Shown one piece after another: positions 46,211 through 55,374 of a stretch of DNA of 64,000 nucleotides. Source of the stretch: Bacillota bacterium (lineage in GTDB: Bacteria; Bacillota; Clostridia; TANB77; CAG-465); assembly GCA_023410645.1 (NCBI GenBank), contig JAEYPQ010000065.1, positions 158,787-222,786 on the forward strand. The letters run 5' to 3'. How positions within the stretch are numbered: the first letter of the stretch is position 1; the number at the start of each line of letters is the position of its first letter. A program made the translations under genes and the position numbers. The notes under the pieces were generated by a model. It did no database searches and was not told where the DNA came from. It saw only the letters and a list, made by a program, of their open reading frames with translations.

Positions 46211-47734
46211 ATGCTTAAATTTTTAAAAAGAAAGAATAATGAAAATCAAAAGGATAAAATAAACGACATATCAAAAGATAATTTTGAAATTATATCAACA
46301 AAAAAGCAATATTTAATTTATGAAGTAAATGGATGTAAAAGTGTAATTTTCAATTGTGATTCAGAGATTTTATCATTAAAAGGTTATAATATAACTGAAT
46401 ATCAAAATGGAACTTTAGAATTAGAAAAGGATGGAGTAAAAGGTTGGATATTATTTTATTATGAAAATTATCATATAACAGAAGTACTTTATTCAAGAAT
46501 TGAATTTTGCAAAAAAACTGATTATGGAAATATGTATAAACTTTATAAAAATGATACATTTGATTTGTTATTTTTAAGATTAGATTCACATAGAGGTAAG
46601 GTGACTTTAGTTGAAGATTGTTTTTCAATTTCTGAATTTACAGTTAATAATAAAGTAAATTTTATTATTACAAAAGAAAAAGAATTTACTATACTTATTT
46701 CAAGATTTGTAAGTGAATTTACTGAAAAGAAAATATCAAAATTTTTAGATAATGAATTTTTGATTCCAGATACTGAAAGATTTATGAATGATGATGAATT
46801 AGTAGGTTTTTATTATGGAGATTATTATATATCAAATGATGGAGAGATTATAAGTATAGAAGGTGAAGAAAAGTATAAAGTTTTTAAACGGGTTTCAAGT
46901 AATATTTTAAGAGAATATAATTTAGGATTTCAAAGAATATTTTACTTATATAATGAAAGAAATGAAATTTCATTGTATGATTCTTTAGAAAAAGAGTTTA
47001 TGTTCAAGGATTGCGCCTCAATAGAAGAAAAAAATGGATTATTTGAAATAATTAAAGATAAAATTAAAATTATTGCAATGTTTGATTTAGTAATTTATGA
47101 AACATCGCTTGAATCAAAAATTTTGTATTCTAAGGAAAGGGTAATTATAAATGAGGACGAAAGACAGGTTTTTATAAAAATAATTAATAAAGAAGATAGG
47201 AATTTCTATGTAGGTAATTCATTATTTATTTTGGGACAACTCATAAGTGATAAGTTTATAGAATCTAAACATTTAAAGTCTATTGATTACTTTGCGTATA
47301 AATGTGATAATGTAAGTTATTTAATAAACAATAGTAATTTAATTCTTGAATTTGATACTAAATATTATAATGATTTAGTGGATGAGGAAAAAGCTTTAAA
47401 TGAATTTATTATTAAAAATTGCGTGCCAAAAAATAAAGAATTGCTCAAATTGTTTAATTTTTTATGCAGAAGTAATATACTTGTAATCAAAGATTTTAGA
47501 GCTTCAGATTACTATAAAAAAGAATATTCAAATTTTTATTTGATTTTTAATATTGAAGATGTAAAAATAAGATTTAAATATACAGATTTTTTTATGAAAC
47601 TTACAAATGAAATGTATTTATATGATAATATAAGTGATTACATTAAAAATTACTATCAAAATAATATAATTACAACAAAAGATATTAAACAAAAGATATC
47701 ATTAGAATTATTAAAAAAAGAATTTAAATTTTAA
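46211..47734 (+). CDS. Hypothetical protein, 507 residues
   Basis: Not recognised. No signal peptide or membrane helix; rich in Lys, Glu, Phe, Tyr and Ile. Repeated short strands (KDGVKGWILFYYENY, then EVLYSRIEFCKK, and again DGEIISIEGEEKYKVFKRV) give an impression of WG-repeat-like beta units, but the fit is loose. The Arg in FKRVSS is coded by CGG. GGAGG lies just upstream of the ATG, and a terminator follows. Probably a cytosolic protein expressed alone. Confidence 0.6.
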   Translation: MLKFLKRKNNENQKDKINDISKDNFEIISTKKQYLIYEVNGCKSVIFNCDSEILSLKGYNITEYQNGTLELEKDGVKGWILFYYENYHITEVLYSRIEFCKKTDYGNMYKLYKNDTFDLLFLRLDSHRGKVTLVEDCFSISEFTVNNKVNFIITKEKEFTILISRFVSEFTEKKISKFLDNEFLIPDTERFMNDDELVGFYYGDYYISNDGEIISIEGEEKYKVFKRVSSNILREYNLGFQRIFYLYNERNEISLYDSLEKEFMFKDCASIEEKNGLFEIIKDKIKIIAMFDLVIYETSLESKILYSKERVIINEDERQVFIKIINKEDRNFYVGNSLFILGQLISDKFIESKHLKSIDYFAYKCDNVSYLINNSNLILEFDTKYYNDLVDEEKALNEFIIKNCVPKNKELLKLFNFLCRSNILVIKDFRASDYYKKEYSNFYLIFNIEDVKIRFKYTDFFMKLTNEMYLYDNISDYIKNYYQNNIITTKDIKQKISLELLKKEFKF

Positions 47735-47744
47735 TATTTAATTT

Positions 47745-47785
47745 AAAATATATGAAAATTTTTTTTATTTTCATATATTTTTTTT
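47745..47785 (+). terminator. Rho-independent terminator after the 46211 gene
   Basis: 14-base A+T-rich stem (47745-47758 with 47768-47781) followed by T run. Confidence 0.7.
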
Positions 47786-47856
47786 GCAAAGTATAAAAAA
47801 ATAAAATTTACACAAAATATGAGTATACAAATTTTTTATTTGTTAGGAGGTATTTT

Positions 47857-48063
47857 ATGAAAGCATTAAATAGCATATGCTTAGCTCTTGTAATCATAGG
47901 TGCTATTAACTGGGGATGCATAGGACTATTTGGAGTAGATTTAATAGGTTCACTATTTGGAGGGACTACATCTGCCCTAAGTAGAGTAATATTTGTTTTA
48001 GTAGGTCTTGCTGGACTATGGTCATTCTCATTTTTCAATAAAATTGATGAAGAGCATAAATAG
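47857..48063 (+). CDS. DUF378 small membrane protein
   Basis: A 68-residue protein with two membrane helices (about 5-25 and 40-60). The sequence K-A-L-N-x-I-C-L-A-L-V-I-I-G-A-I-N-W-G and LVGLAGLWSF is characteristic of DUF378 (YuzA-like). TTAGGAGG precedes the ATG. Function unknown in the family. Confidence 0.88.
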   Translation: MKALNSICLALVIIGAINWGCIGLFGVDLIGSLFGGTTSALSRVIFVLVGLAGLWSFSFFNKIDEEHK

Positions 48064-48157
48064 TAAACACACAAAATACTAAGTTGCTTAAAAATTATTT
48101 TAGGCAACTTTTTCATATTTTTAATATAAAATTCACTTAAAAATTCCAAAAAATACC

Positions 48158-48186
48158 TTGATTTTTTTATACTTATTATATATAAT
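48158..48186 (+). promoter_or_regulatory. Promoter of spoVS
   Basis: TTGATT (48158-48163), 17 bases, TATAAT (48181-48186), about 57 bases before the ATG. It looks like a housekeeping sigma promoter. In Bacillus subtilis spoVS depends on SigH, and no obvious SigH site was seen. Confidence 0.6.
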
Positions 48187-48243
48187 TTATTTGTATGTAA
48201 CCTAGTTTGCTACATAACAAAAGATAAATCATGGGAGGTAGAA

Positions 48244-48507
48244 ATGGATATATTAAAAATATCAGCAAAATCAAGTCCAAATTCTATTGCTGGTGCAATA
48301 GCTGGTCTTGTGAGAGAAAACGGAAGAGCAGAAATGCAAGCAATCGGAGCAGGAGCAATAAATCAAGCAATAAAAGCAGTAGCTATAGCAAGAGGTTTTG
48401 TAGCACCAACTGGTATAGAATTAGTTTGTGCGCCAGCTTTTACAGACGTTAAAATTGATAATGAAGATAAAACAGGAATTAAATTTATAGTTGAACCAAA
48501 ACTATAA
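48244..48507 (+). CDS. spoVS: Stage V sporulation protein S
   Basis: An 87-residue ALBA-like fold protein with close agreement over its whole length to SpoVS (DILKISAKSSPNSIAGAIAG, then AIGAGAINQAIKAVAIARGF, and a FTDVKIDNEDKTGIKF end). SpoVS affects septation and coat assembly in spore formers but also occurs in non-sporulating bacteria. GGGAGGT precedes the start. It alone does not prove sporulation in this organism. Confidence 0.95.
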   Translation: MDILKISAKSSPNSIAGAIAGLVRENGRAEMQAIGAGAINQAIKAVAIARGFVAPTGIELVCAPAFTDVKIDNEDKTGIKFIVEPKL

Positions 48508-48518
48508 ATTTAAAATAT

Positions 48519-48558
48519 ACACTCAAAAAGAAAAAAAACTATCTTTTTGAGTGTTTTT
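48519..48558 (+). terminator. Rho-independent terminator after spoVS
   Basis: A perfect 13-base stem (48519-48531 with 48542-48554) ending in T5. Confidence 0.85.
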
Positions 48559-48611
48559 GTGATATAATTGAGGCAAAATATTACTGTAAAAGAGTAAAGT
48601 AGGTGTTCACA

Positions 48612-50309
48612 TTGAGTGCTAAAATTATAAATGCAAATAGATATAAAAAGACAACTAGAAAAGATGCAGAAAAAAAGAAAAAATTAATAAAATATAAATA
48701 TAATAATAATTTAAGAGATAGTAATAATATACCAAAATTAAAAAAATCAAAGATAAATAAAAAACAAAAAAGTACCATTAAAATTAATAAGAAAAATAAT
48801 GTTACTTTAAGCGATTTCTCTTTTTTTAAGCTTTTGAAAATAACAGGTCTTGTTGGATGTTTAATTTTAATAGGTTTTTTATCTAGAAAAGTTGTTAATT
48901 TTGAAAATTTTTCTTTAAATGTTTTTTCAAATAAAGATGAAAATAATAGTCTTGAAAAAGGATATTATTTTAATATTGCAGTATCTAATATCGATACTAT
49001 GGATATGTATACAACTAAAAATATTATATTAAATGAAATAATCAATTCTACAAAATTAAAATTAATTGATATTAATGAAGATTATACACTAAAATATATG
49101 GTGGCAGAAAAGATAGAAAAGATTGATGATTTAAATTATAATATAACACTTAATAAGGATTATGGTGTTGATACTCAAAACGTTATAGATACAATAAACA
49201 AAATTAAAGAACTTGGTACACAAAATTCATATTACAATTCAGTAGAAAATATAGAACAAGTATCATCTAGTGAAAGTAATAAGTTAAATATAAAATTAAG
49301 GGAAGCAAATCCTTATTTCCCATATAAATTAAATTTTCCACTATATATAGATAATGATAAAAGTAAAACAAAAACTGAATATGAGATATCTGATAAATCA
49401 AGTACAACTTTTACAATGGTGAAAAATAAGTCTGAAAGTACACTTGATAGTGTAAAGTTAACAAATTATATAGATACAGATGAAATGATTAAAGATTTTA
49501 GAGATTCTAAATTTGATGTTTTTATAGCTTCATCTGATAGTCTAATGCAACAAATTGGTAAACATGAGTACAGTGTTAAAAAATATAGAGATGGTCAAAC
49601 AATATTCTTGTTTGGTAATAAAAACTCTAAGTTATTTTCACAAAAAGAAGTAAGGCAGGCAATTGCATATTCATTAAATAGAGATGAAATTGTAAAAAAA
49701 GTAAATCCTTCTTTTAGTGAGGTAATTGATATACCATATATATATTCTAAAGTACAATATAAGTATGATATATATGGTGCACAAAATGCTCTATTATCAA
49801 ATGGTTGGAAAAAAAGCTCAGATATTTATATAAAAACAATAGATAATCAATCAATAAAATTAGAGTTAAATATATTAGTAAATAAAAATGATAGTATTAA
49901 AATGCAGATAGCTCAAATTATAAAAGACATGTTAGAACCTAAGGGAATAGGTGTAAATATAGTAAGTCTAAATCAAAATGAAGTAATAGATAGAGTAAAT
50001 AGTGGAGAATATGATTTAGTACTTGCAGATGTATATATTAATGATAGCCCAGATATTAATATGTTATATAACTATTTGAATATAAACGACAATATAAATA
50101 GTAAAATTGAAAGAATAAAATCTTCAAATGTTATTGATTTAGAAAAAAGTATACAAGATTTACAAACCACTATTTCAAATGAGATTGCATGCATTGGTAT
50201 AATGGCTAAAAATACAAATATTGTATATCAAAAGAATATAGTTGGATTCGATAATACAAATTATATGAAGTTATTCAATAATTTTATTAATATTGGTAAA
50301 TTAAAATAA
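48612..50309 (+). CDS. Membrane-anchored family 5 (OppA-like) solute-binding-fold protein
   Basis: A protein of about 565 residues. The TTG at 48612, six bases after AGGTG, is preferred over GTG at 48603. An unusual Lys-rich cytoplasmic stretch of about 75 residues precedes one membrane anchor (about 78-97). The outer part follows the SBP_bac_5 fold, clearest at KEVRQAIAYSLNRDEIV (about 345-361) and the AQIIKDMLEPKGIGVNIV segment. Typical OppA proteins are lipoproteins next to permease genes; this one has no lipobox and no transporter next to it. A sensor or scaffold role is possible. It ends 12 bases before pta. Confidence 0.75.
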   Translation: MSAKIINANRYKKTTRKDAEKKKKLIKYKYNNNLRDSNNIPKLKKSKINKKQKSTIKINKKNNVTLSDFSFFKLLKITGLVGCLILIGFLSRKVVNFENFSLNVFSNKDENNSLEKGYYFNIAVSNIDTMDMYTTKNIILNEIINSTKLKLIDINEDYTLKYMVAEKIEKIDDLNYNITLNKDYGVDTQNVIDTINKIKELGTQNSYYNSVENIEQVSSSESNKLNIKLREANPYFPYKLNFPLYIDNDKSKTKTEYEISDKSSTTFTMVKNKSESTLDSVKLTNYIDTDEMIKDFRDSKFDVFIASSDSLMQQIGKHEYSVKKYRDGQTIFLFGNKNSKLFSQKEVRQAIAYSLNRDEIVKKVNPSFSEVIDIPYIYSKVQYKYDIYGAQNALLSNGWKKSSDIYIKTIDNQSIKLELNILVNKNDSIKMQIAQIIKDMLEPKGIGVNIVSLNQNEVIDRVNSGEYDLVLADVYINDSPDINMLYNYLNINDNINSKIERIKSSNVIDLEKSIQDLQTTISNEIACIGIMAKNTNIVYQKNIVGFDNTNYMKLFNNFINIGKLK

Positions 50310-50321
50310 TAGGAGGGAAAA

Positions 50322-51338
50322 ATGGAATTTAAAGGTATTATAAAAAAAATTACAGATGCTGCTAAAAAGAGCAAAAAAACTATTGTGCTTCCGGAATCTA
50401 ATGATATTAGAATCTTAAAAGCAACTAGTATTTTATGTGAAAATGATATTTGTAGTGTAATATTAGTTGGCAATGAAAAAGAAATAATGTATTTAATGGA
50501 AGAAAATAAACTAAATATTCCAACTTCAAATTTTAGTATTGTAAACAATTTAAATAGCCAAAAGTCTGAAATTTATGCAAAAGAATTATTTGAATTAAGA
50601 AAAAATAAGGGTATGACTGAAGAAAGAGCAAAAGAACTTATGAATGATAACGTATATTTTGCAACTATGATGGTAAAACATGGTGATGCTGATGGTATGG
50701 TAAGTGGTGCAGCACATTCAACATCTGATACTTTAAGACCAGCACTTCAGATAATTAAGCAAGCAGAAAATATAAATACTGTATCTTCATTTTTCATAAT
50801 GGAAACTCAAAATGATAAACTAGGTTCAAACGGAGTATATATTTTTGCTGATTGTGGACTTGTTGAAGAACCAACAGAAGAACAATTTATTGATATTGCA
50901 AAATCTTCTGCAAAAAGCTTTAAAATGTTAGTTGAAGATAATCCTAAAGTAGCATTTTTATCATATTCAACTAAAGGTAGTGCCAAAAGTGCTAGAATTG
51001 ACGAGACAGTAAGAGTGGTAAATCATTTAAAAAATATTGACATAGATTTTGAAGTAGATGGTGAATTACAACTTGATGCGGCAATAATACCTGAAATTGC
51101 AAAAATAAAGGCACCAGATAGTAAGGTTGCAGGTAATGCAAATGTACTTATATTCCCTGATCTAGAAGCAGGAAATATTGGATATAAGCTTGTACAAAGA
51201 TTTGGAAATGCAGTTGCTATTGGTCCAATAACACAAGGTTTGAAAAAACCAGTTAATGATTTATCAAGAGGATGTAATGCAGAAGATGTTGTAGGAGCAG
51301 TTGCAATTACTTGCATACAAGCTTCAAATAATAATTAA
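50322..51338 (+). CDS. pta: Phosphate acetyltransferase
   Basis: A 338-residue enzyme converting acetyl-CoA and phosphate to acetyl phosphate. Single-domain Pta of the usual clostridial size. Marks: KKTIVLPESNDIRILKAT, MVKHGDADGMVSGAAHST (about 118-135), FLSYSTKGSAKS (about 210), VDGELQLDAAI and a terminal GPITQGLKKPVNDLSRGC. AGGAGGG ribosome binding site. It lies 40 bases before ackA and forms the acetate/ATP pathway with it. Confidence 0.95.
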   Translation: MEFKGIIKKITDAAKKSKKTIVLPESNDIRILKATSILCENDICSVILVGNEKEIMYLMEENKLNIPTSNFSIVNNLNSQKSEIYAKELFELRKNKGMTEERAKELMNDNVYFATMMVKHGDADGMVSGAAHSTSDTLRPALQIIKQAENINTVSSFFIMETQNDKLGSNGVYIFADCGLVEEPTEEQFIDIAKSSAKSFKMLVEDNPKVAFLSYSTKGSAKSARIDETVRVVNHLKNIDIDFEVDGELQLDAAIIPEIAKIKAPDSKVAGNANVLIFPDLEAGNIGYKLVQRFGNAVAIGPITQGLKKPVNDLSRGCNAEDVVGAVAITCIQASNNN

Positions 51339-51378
51339 TAAAAAATAAAATATCAAAGAAATATAATAGGAGGGTTTT

Positions 51379-52587
51379 ATGAAAGTTTTAGTTATAAATT
51401 GTGGGAGTTCTACAATAAAATTTCAATTAATTAATATGCAAGAAAATAAGGTTATTGCAAAAGGTAGATGTGATATGATAGGTTATGATAAATCTAACAT
51501 TATTTATTCAAATGTCAGAGATAACTATTCAAATAATGAGGATATAACAATGCCAAATCACAAAATTGCAATGCAAGTTTTACTTGATACTTTACTTGAT
51601 AAAGAACATGGAGTAATTGATGATTTAAGTGAAATATCTGCTGTTGGACATAGAGTAGTACATGGTGGTGAGAAATTTTCTGAAGCTGTTATTGTTGATG
51701 ATGAATTAATAAAATCAGTACTAGAGTTATCTGACTTAGCACCTTTACATAATCCTGGATGTGTTATGGGAATTCAAGCAATTAAAGAAGTAGCACCAGA
51801 TTTAAAAAATGTAGCTGTATTTGATACTGCTTTTCATCAAACAATACCTGACTTTAATTATTTATATGCTATTGATTATAAATATTATGAAAATTACAAA
51901 ATTAGAAGATATGGTTTTCATGGTACATCATATATGTATATATTAGATAGATTACAAGAAGTTTTAAATAAGAAAAAAGAAGATATTAACGCTATTGTTT
52001 GTCATTTAGGTAGTGGAGCAAGTATTTGCGCAATTAAAAATGGAAAATCACATGATACTTCAATGGGACTTACGCCACTTGAGGGACTTGTAATGGAAAC
52101 AAGAAGTGGAGATCTAGATCCTTCAATTGTAACTAAATTAATGGATAAAGAAAATCTAACTACAAAGCAAGTAGAAGAAATATTAAATAAGAAATCTGGT
52201 AGATTAGGTCTTTGTGGAATTGGAGATCAAAGACAAGTTATTGCAGCTGCAAATTCCGGAAATGAAAGAGCTATTTTAACTAGGAAAATACAAGCAAACA
52301 GAACTAAAAAATATATAGGATCATATATGGCAGAGTTAAATAGAGTAGATGCAATAGTGTTTACAGGTGGCGTAGGTGAAAATAATTTCTGTGAAAGAGA
52401 ACTAATATTATCAGATATGGATGCACTTGGAATAAAATTAGATGATAAAAGAAATTCTAATGAAAATGTAGCAGGTAAAGAAACATTAATTTCATCTGAT
52501 GATTCTAAAATTAAAGTATTTATGATACCAACAAATGAAGAATTAGAAATTGCAAAACAAACAGTGGACGTGGTAAGCAAATGCTAA
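51379..52587 (+). CDS. ackA: Acetate kinase
   Basis: A 402-residue ASKHA kinase making ATP and acetate from acetyl phosphate and ADP. N-terminal signature VLVINCGSSTIKFQLI, GHRVVHGGEKF (about 92), the second signature YGFHGTSYMYI (about 178) with ARTGDL-type METRSGDLDPS (about 238) and the FTGGVGENN loop (about 330). Complete length. It overlaps the next gene by seven bases, so acetate production is linked to peptidase expression. Confidence 0.96.
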   Translation: MKVLVINCGSSTIKFQLINMQENKVIAKGRCDMIGYDKSNIIYSNVRDNYSNNEDITMPNHKIAMQVLLDTLLDKEHGVIDDLSEISAVGHRVVHGGEKFSEAVIVDDELIKSVLELSDLAPLHNPGCVMGIQAIKEVAPDLKNVAVFDTAFHQTIPDFNYLYAIDYKYYENYKIRRYGFHGTSYMYILDRLQEVLNKKKEDINAIVCHLGSGASICAIKNGKSHDTSMGLTPLEGLVMETRSGDLDPSIVTKLMDKENLTTKQVEEILNKKSGRLGLCGIGDQRQVIAAANSGNERAILTRKIQANRTKKYIGSYMAELNRVDAIVFTGGVGENNFCERELILSDMDALGIKLDDKRNSNENVAGKETLISSDDSKIKVFMIPTNEELEIAKQTVDVVSKC

Positions 52588-53798
52588 ATAATATTCTAGA
52601 TTCAATGCAAAAACATAAAAAGAATATTTGGGTAATGTATAATAATGAAGGATCAGACAAATATTTTAGTAGATACATTTCTGATAAAATAGAAACATTA
52701 GGAATATGTATAATTTCAAAGAATAAAACATATGTAATATCACATGAACTTGATTGTAGTAATATAAATGATATAAAATATAGTGATAATAAAATAGTTT
52801 TTAGGACTTTTAAAAATAATAATGAACTTGATGAAATAGTTGAAGATGTAATTGCAGATTTAAATTTTCCAAATGAGATTTCACTTTCATATTCAACTAT
52901 TGGTGATAAAGCAACTGATATTTTATCACATGGTGATTACATATATATTACGAAACTACTTAGAAAACCGTATAAAAAATATTCAAAAAGATTAAAATTT
53001 TCTTCTGCTGAAAATATTATATATGATATAGCTTCTAAAAAAAATGACAAACAAATTTTTAGATTAAAAGTTATATCTAATATAACAGTTAAAATATTAG
53101 AAGAAACTATAAAGAAAATTAAAGTAGGTATGAGCGAAATTGATATACAAGAGTTAACCAAGATTACCACTAAAAATATGGTTGAAAAAAATATTGGAGA
53201 AAATGAAATTAAAGAATTTGATTTTGCATGGGATAATTGCCCAATAGTATTAACTGGTTCAAATCTCACAAAAGGCGGTCATTCACTTCCAAGTGATAAA
53301 TTATTAAATAAAGGAGAAACAATATATTTTGATTTTGGAATAAAAGTAACATTTGAAGATAATGAGTCACTTTATACTGATATTCAAAGAATGGCATATG
53401 TATTAAATGATAATGAAAAAAAGGCTCCTAAAAATGTAGAAAAAGTATTTAATACTCTAGTTAATTCAATAGAAGATGGAATAGATGCAATGAAACCCGG
53501 TGTAAAAGGATATGTAATTGATAATATAGTAAGACAAAAAATATTAAAAGAGGGTTATCCTGATTATAACCATGCAACTGGTCATCCAGTAGGTTTAGAA
53601 GTACATGATATTGGAACTGTAATAAGTATAAAAACAAGTAAAAGAGCAAATCTTGATCTTGTTGAAAATGCTGTGTATACACTTGAACCTAGGGTAAACA
53701 TTTCAAATGGTGGATCAATAGAGGAAATGATACAGGTAACAAAATATGGTGGAATACCTATTTGTGAGACTCAAAAAGAATTATATATAGTAAAATAG
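52581..53798 (+). CDS. M24-family Xaa-Pro aminopeptidase-like protein
   Basis: A 405-residue protein. An N-terminal creatinase-like domain (about 1-150) precedes a pita-bread catalytic domain. All five metal ligands can be read: Asp in YFDFG (about 250), Asp in YTDIQR (about 263), His in GHPVGLEVHD (about 337), Glu in YTLEPRV (about 368) and Glu in GSIEEM (about 382). So it is probably an active dimetal peptidase removing N-terminal residues before Pro. Located directly after ackA and before an M18 peptidase, suggesting peptide use. Confidence 0.88.
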   Translation: MLNNILDSMQKHKKNIWVMYNNEGSDKYFSRYISDKIETLGICIISKNKTYVISHELDCSNINDIKYSDNKIVFRTFKNNNELDEIVEDVIADLNFPNEISLSYSTIGDKATDILSHGDYIYITKLLRKPYKKYSKRLKFSSAENIIYDIASKKNDKQIFRLKVISNITVKILEETIKKIKVGMSEIDIQELTKITTKNMVEKNIGENEIKEFDFAWDNCPIVLTGSNLTKGGHSLPSDKLLNKGETIYFDFGIKVTFEDNESLYTDIQRMAYVLNDNEKKAPKNVEKVFNTLVNSIEDGIDAMKPGVKGYVIDNIVRQKILKEGYPDYNHATGHPVGLEVHDIGTVISIKTSKRANLDLVENAVYTLEPRVNISNGGSIEEMIQVTKYGGIPICETQKELYIVK

Positions 53799-53854
53799 AA
53801 ATAATAAAGAAAATATTTCTGGAAATAATAATTTGTAAAGAGAGGTTTAAGAAT

Positions 53855-55237
53855 ATGAATTTAAAATATGAAAAAAAAGATGTATTTAGTACGCTAGATA
53901 GTGAAAAAATAAAAGATGCAAATAATTATGCAATTGACTATTTGAATTTTATAAATAAAGCTAAAACTGAATATATTTGTGTTGATGAGGCTCTAAAAAT
54001 ATTAAATGATAATGGATTTACTAATATTTTAAATAAGGATAAATTAGTAGAAGGAGATAGGATTTATTTTATTAATAAAGATAAATCTTTATTTACAGCT
54101 GTTATTGGAAGTGATTCATTAAATAACGGAGTTAATATAATAGGAGCGCATATCGATAGTCCAAGACTTGATTTAAAACCAATGCCACTTACAGAAAAAG
54201 ATAATATAGCGATATTAAAAACTCAGTATTATGGTGGAATTAAACCATACCAATGGTTATCAATACCTCTTGCTATGCATGGAGTAGTGTATAATCAAAA
54301 TGGTGAAAAAATAAATATTTGTATAGGTGAGTCTGAGGATGATACTTGTTTTACAATAGCAGATTTACTTCCACATCTTGCTAAAGATCAATTAAAAGTA
54401 GTTGCAAGTGATTTTATTGATCCTGAGAAAATGAGTATATTAATTGGTAATACAAAAGGAACAGAAGGTGACAAATCAGTAAAGTCTAATGTATTAAAGA
54501 TATTAAATGAAAAATATGGAATAACAGAAATTGATTTTTCAAGAAGTGATATATCATTTGTTCCAGCATTTAAGGCAAGATTTGTTGGTATAGATAAAAG
54601 TATGATAGGTGCATATGGTCAAGATGATAGAGTATGTGCATATGCAACAATTAGAGCAATGGTAGATATAGTAAAAGAAAAAGTTAAATTTTCAAAAACA
54701 ATGATTGCTATGATTGTAGATAAAGAGGAAATTGGAAGTGAAGGTAATACTTCTATGAATTCACTTGCATTTGATATGTTTATAAATAAAATATTACATA
54801 TGACTGGTAATGATAATGTAGATAGACTTGAATTATATTACAATTCTAAAATGTTATCTGCAGATGTTACAGCTGGTGTTGATCCAGACTATGAAGAAAT
54901 ACATGATGTACAAAATGGTAATTTAATTGGCTCAGGGGTAGCAATTGAAAAATATGGCGGTTCAAGAGGTAAAGGTGGTGCAAGCGAAGCAAGTGCTAAA
55001 TTTATGTCAAAAGTTATGAGTATATTTGATAAAGAAAAAGTTATATATCAAATGGGTACACTTGGAAAAATAGGAAAAGGTGGAGGAGGAACTATTGCAT
55101 TCATACTTGCAAACAAAGGTGTTGATGTAGTAGATTGTGGAACGGCAGTTTTAGCAATGCATTCTCCGTTTGAAATAACAAGTAAATATGATGTATACAT
55201 GACATATCTTGCATATAAAGCTTTTTATAAAGACTAA
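53855..55237 (+). CDS. M18-family aminopeptidase
   Basis: A 460-residue zinc aminopeptidase. Marks of the bacterial M18 family: NIIGAHIDSPRLDLKP (His/Asp ligand, about 90-105), YYGGIKPYQW, GAYGQDDRVCAYA (about 250), VDKEEIGSEGNTS (catalytic Glu and ligand, about 287) and AMHSPFEITSKYDVY near the end. AAGAGAGGTTT ribosome binding site. It acts in the cytosol on N-terminal acidic or neutral residues. With the M24 gene it forms a peptide-degradation pair. Confidence 0.9.
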   Translation: MNLKYEKKDVFSTLDSEKIKDANNYAIDYLNFINKAKTEYICVDEALKILNDNGFTNILNKDKLVEGDRIYFINKDKSLFTAVIGSDSLNNGVNIIGAHIDSPRLDLKPMPLTEKDNIAILKTQYYGGIKPYQWLSIPLAMHGVVYNQNGEKINICIGESEDDTCFTIADLLPHLAKDQLKVVASDFIDPEKMSILIGNTKGTEGDKSVKSNVLKILNEKYGITEIDFSRSDISFVPAFKARFVGIDKSMIGAYGQDDRVCAYATIRAMVDIVKEKVKFSKTMIAMIVDKEEIGSEGNTSMNSLAFDMFINKILHMTGNDNVDRLELYYNSKMLSADVTAGVDPDYEEIHDVQNGNLIGSGVAIEKYGGSRGKGGASEASAKFMSKVMSIFDKEKVIYQMGTLGKIGKGGGGTIAFILANKGVDVVDCGTAVLAMHSPFEITSKYDVYMTYLAYKAFYKD

Positions 55238-55244
55238 AAATGTA

Positions 55245-55284
55245 AAAAATATTGAATTAATTTACATTAGTTCAATATTTTTTT
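55245..55284 (+). terminator. Rho-independent terminator after the M18 gene
   Basis: Complementary AAATATTGAA and TTCAATATTT arms followed by a run of T. Confidence 0.75.
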
Positions 55285-55318
55285 GCAATATATACAGATA
55301 TTTTTTATACATAAAATA

Positions 55319-55347
55319 TTGAAAAAACAATAAATGCAGTGTATAAT
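55319..55347 (+). promoter_or_regulatory. Promoter of the rodA-like gene
   Basis: TTGAAA (55319-55324), 17 bases, TATAAT (55342-55347), then AGGTGATAATAA before the TTG start. Confidence 0.7.
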
Positions 55348-55374
55348 TACTATAAAGAAACTAGGTGATAATAA

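Noticed and set aside
48231..48452. Open frame overlapping spoVS in another frame
   Set aside because: It has Cys/Ser/Arg-rich shadow composition; spoVS itself is unmistakable.
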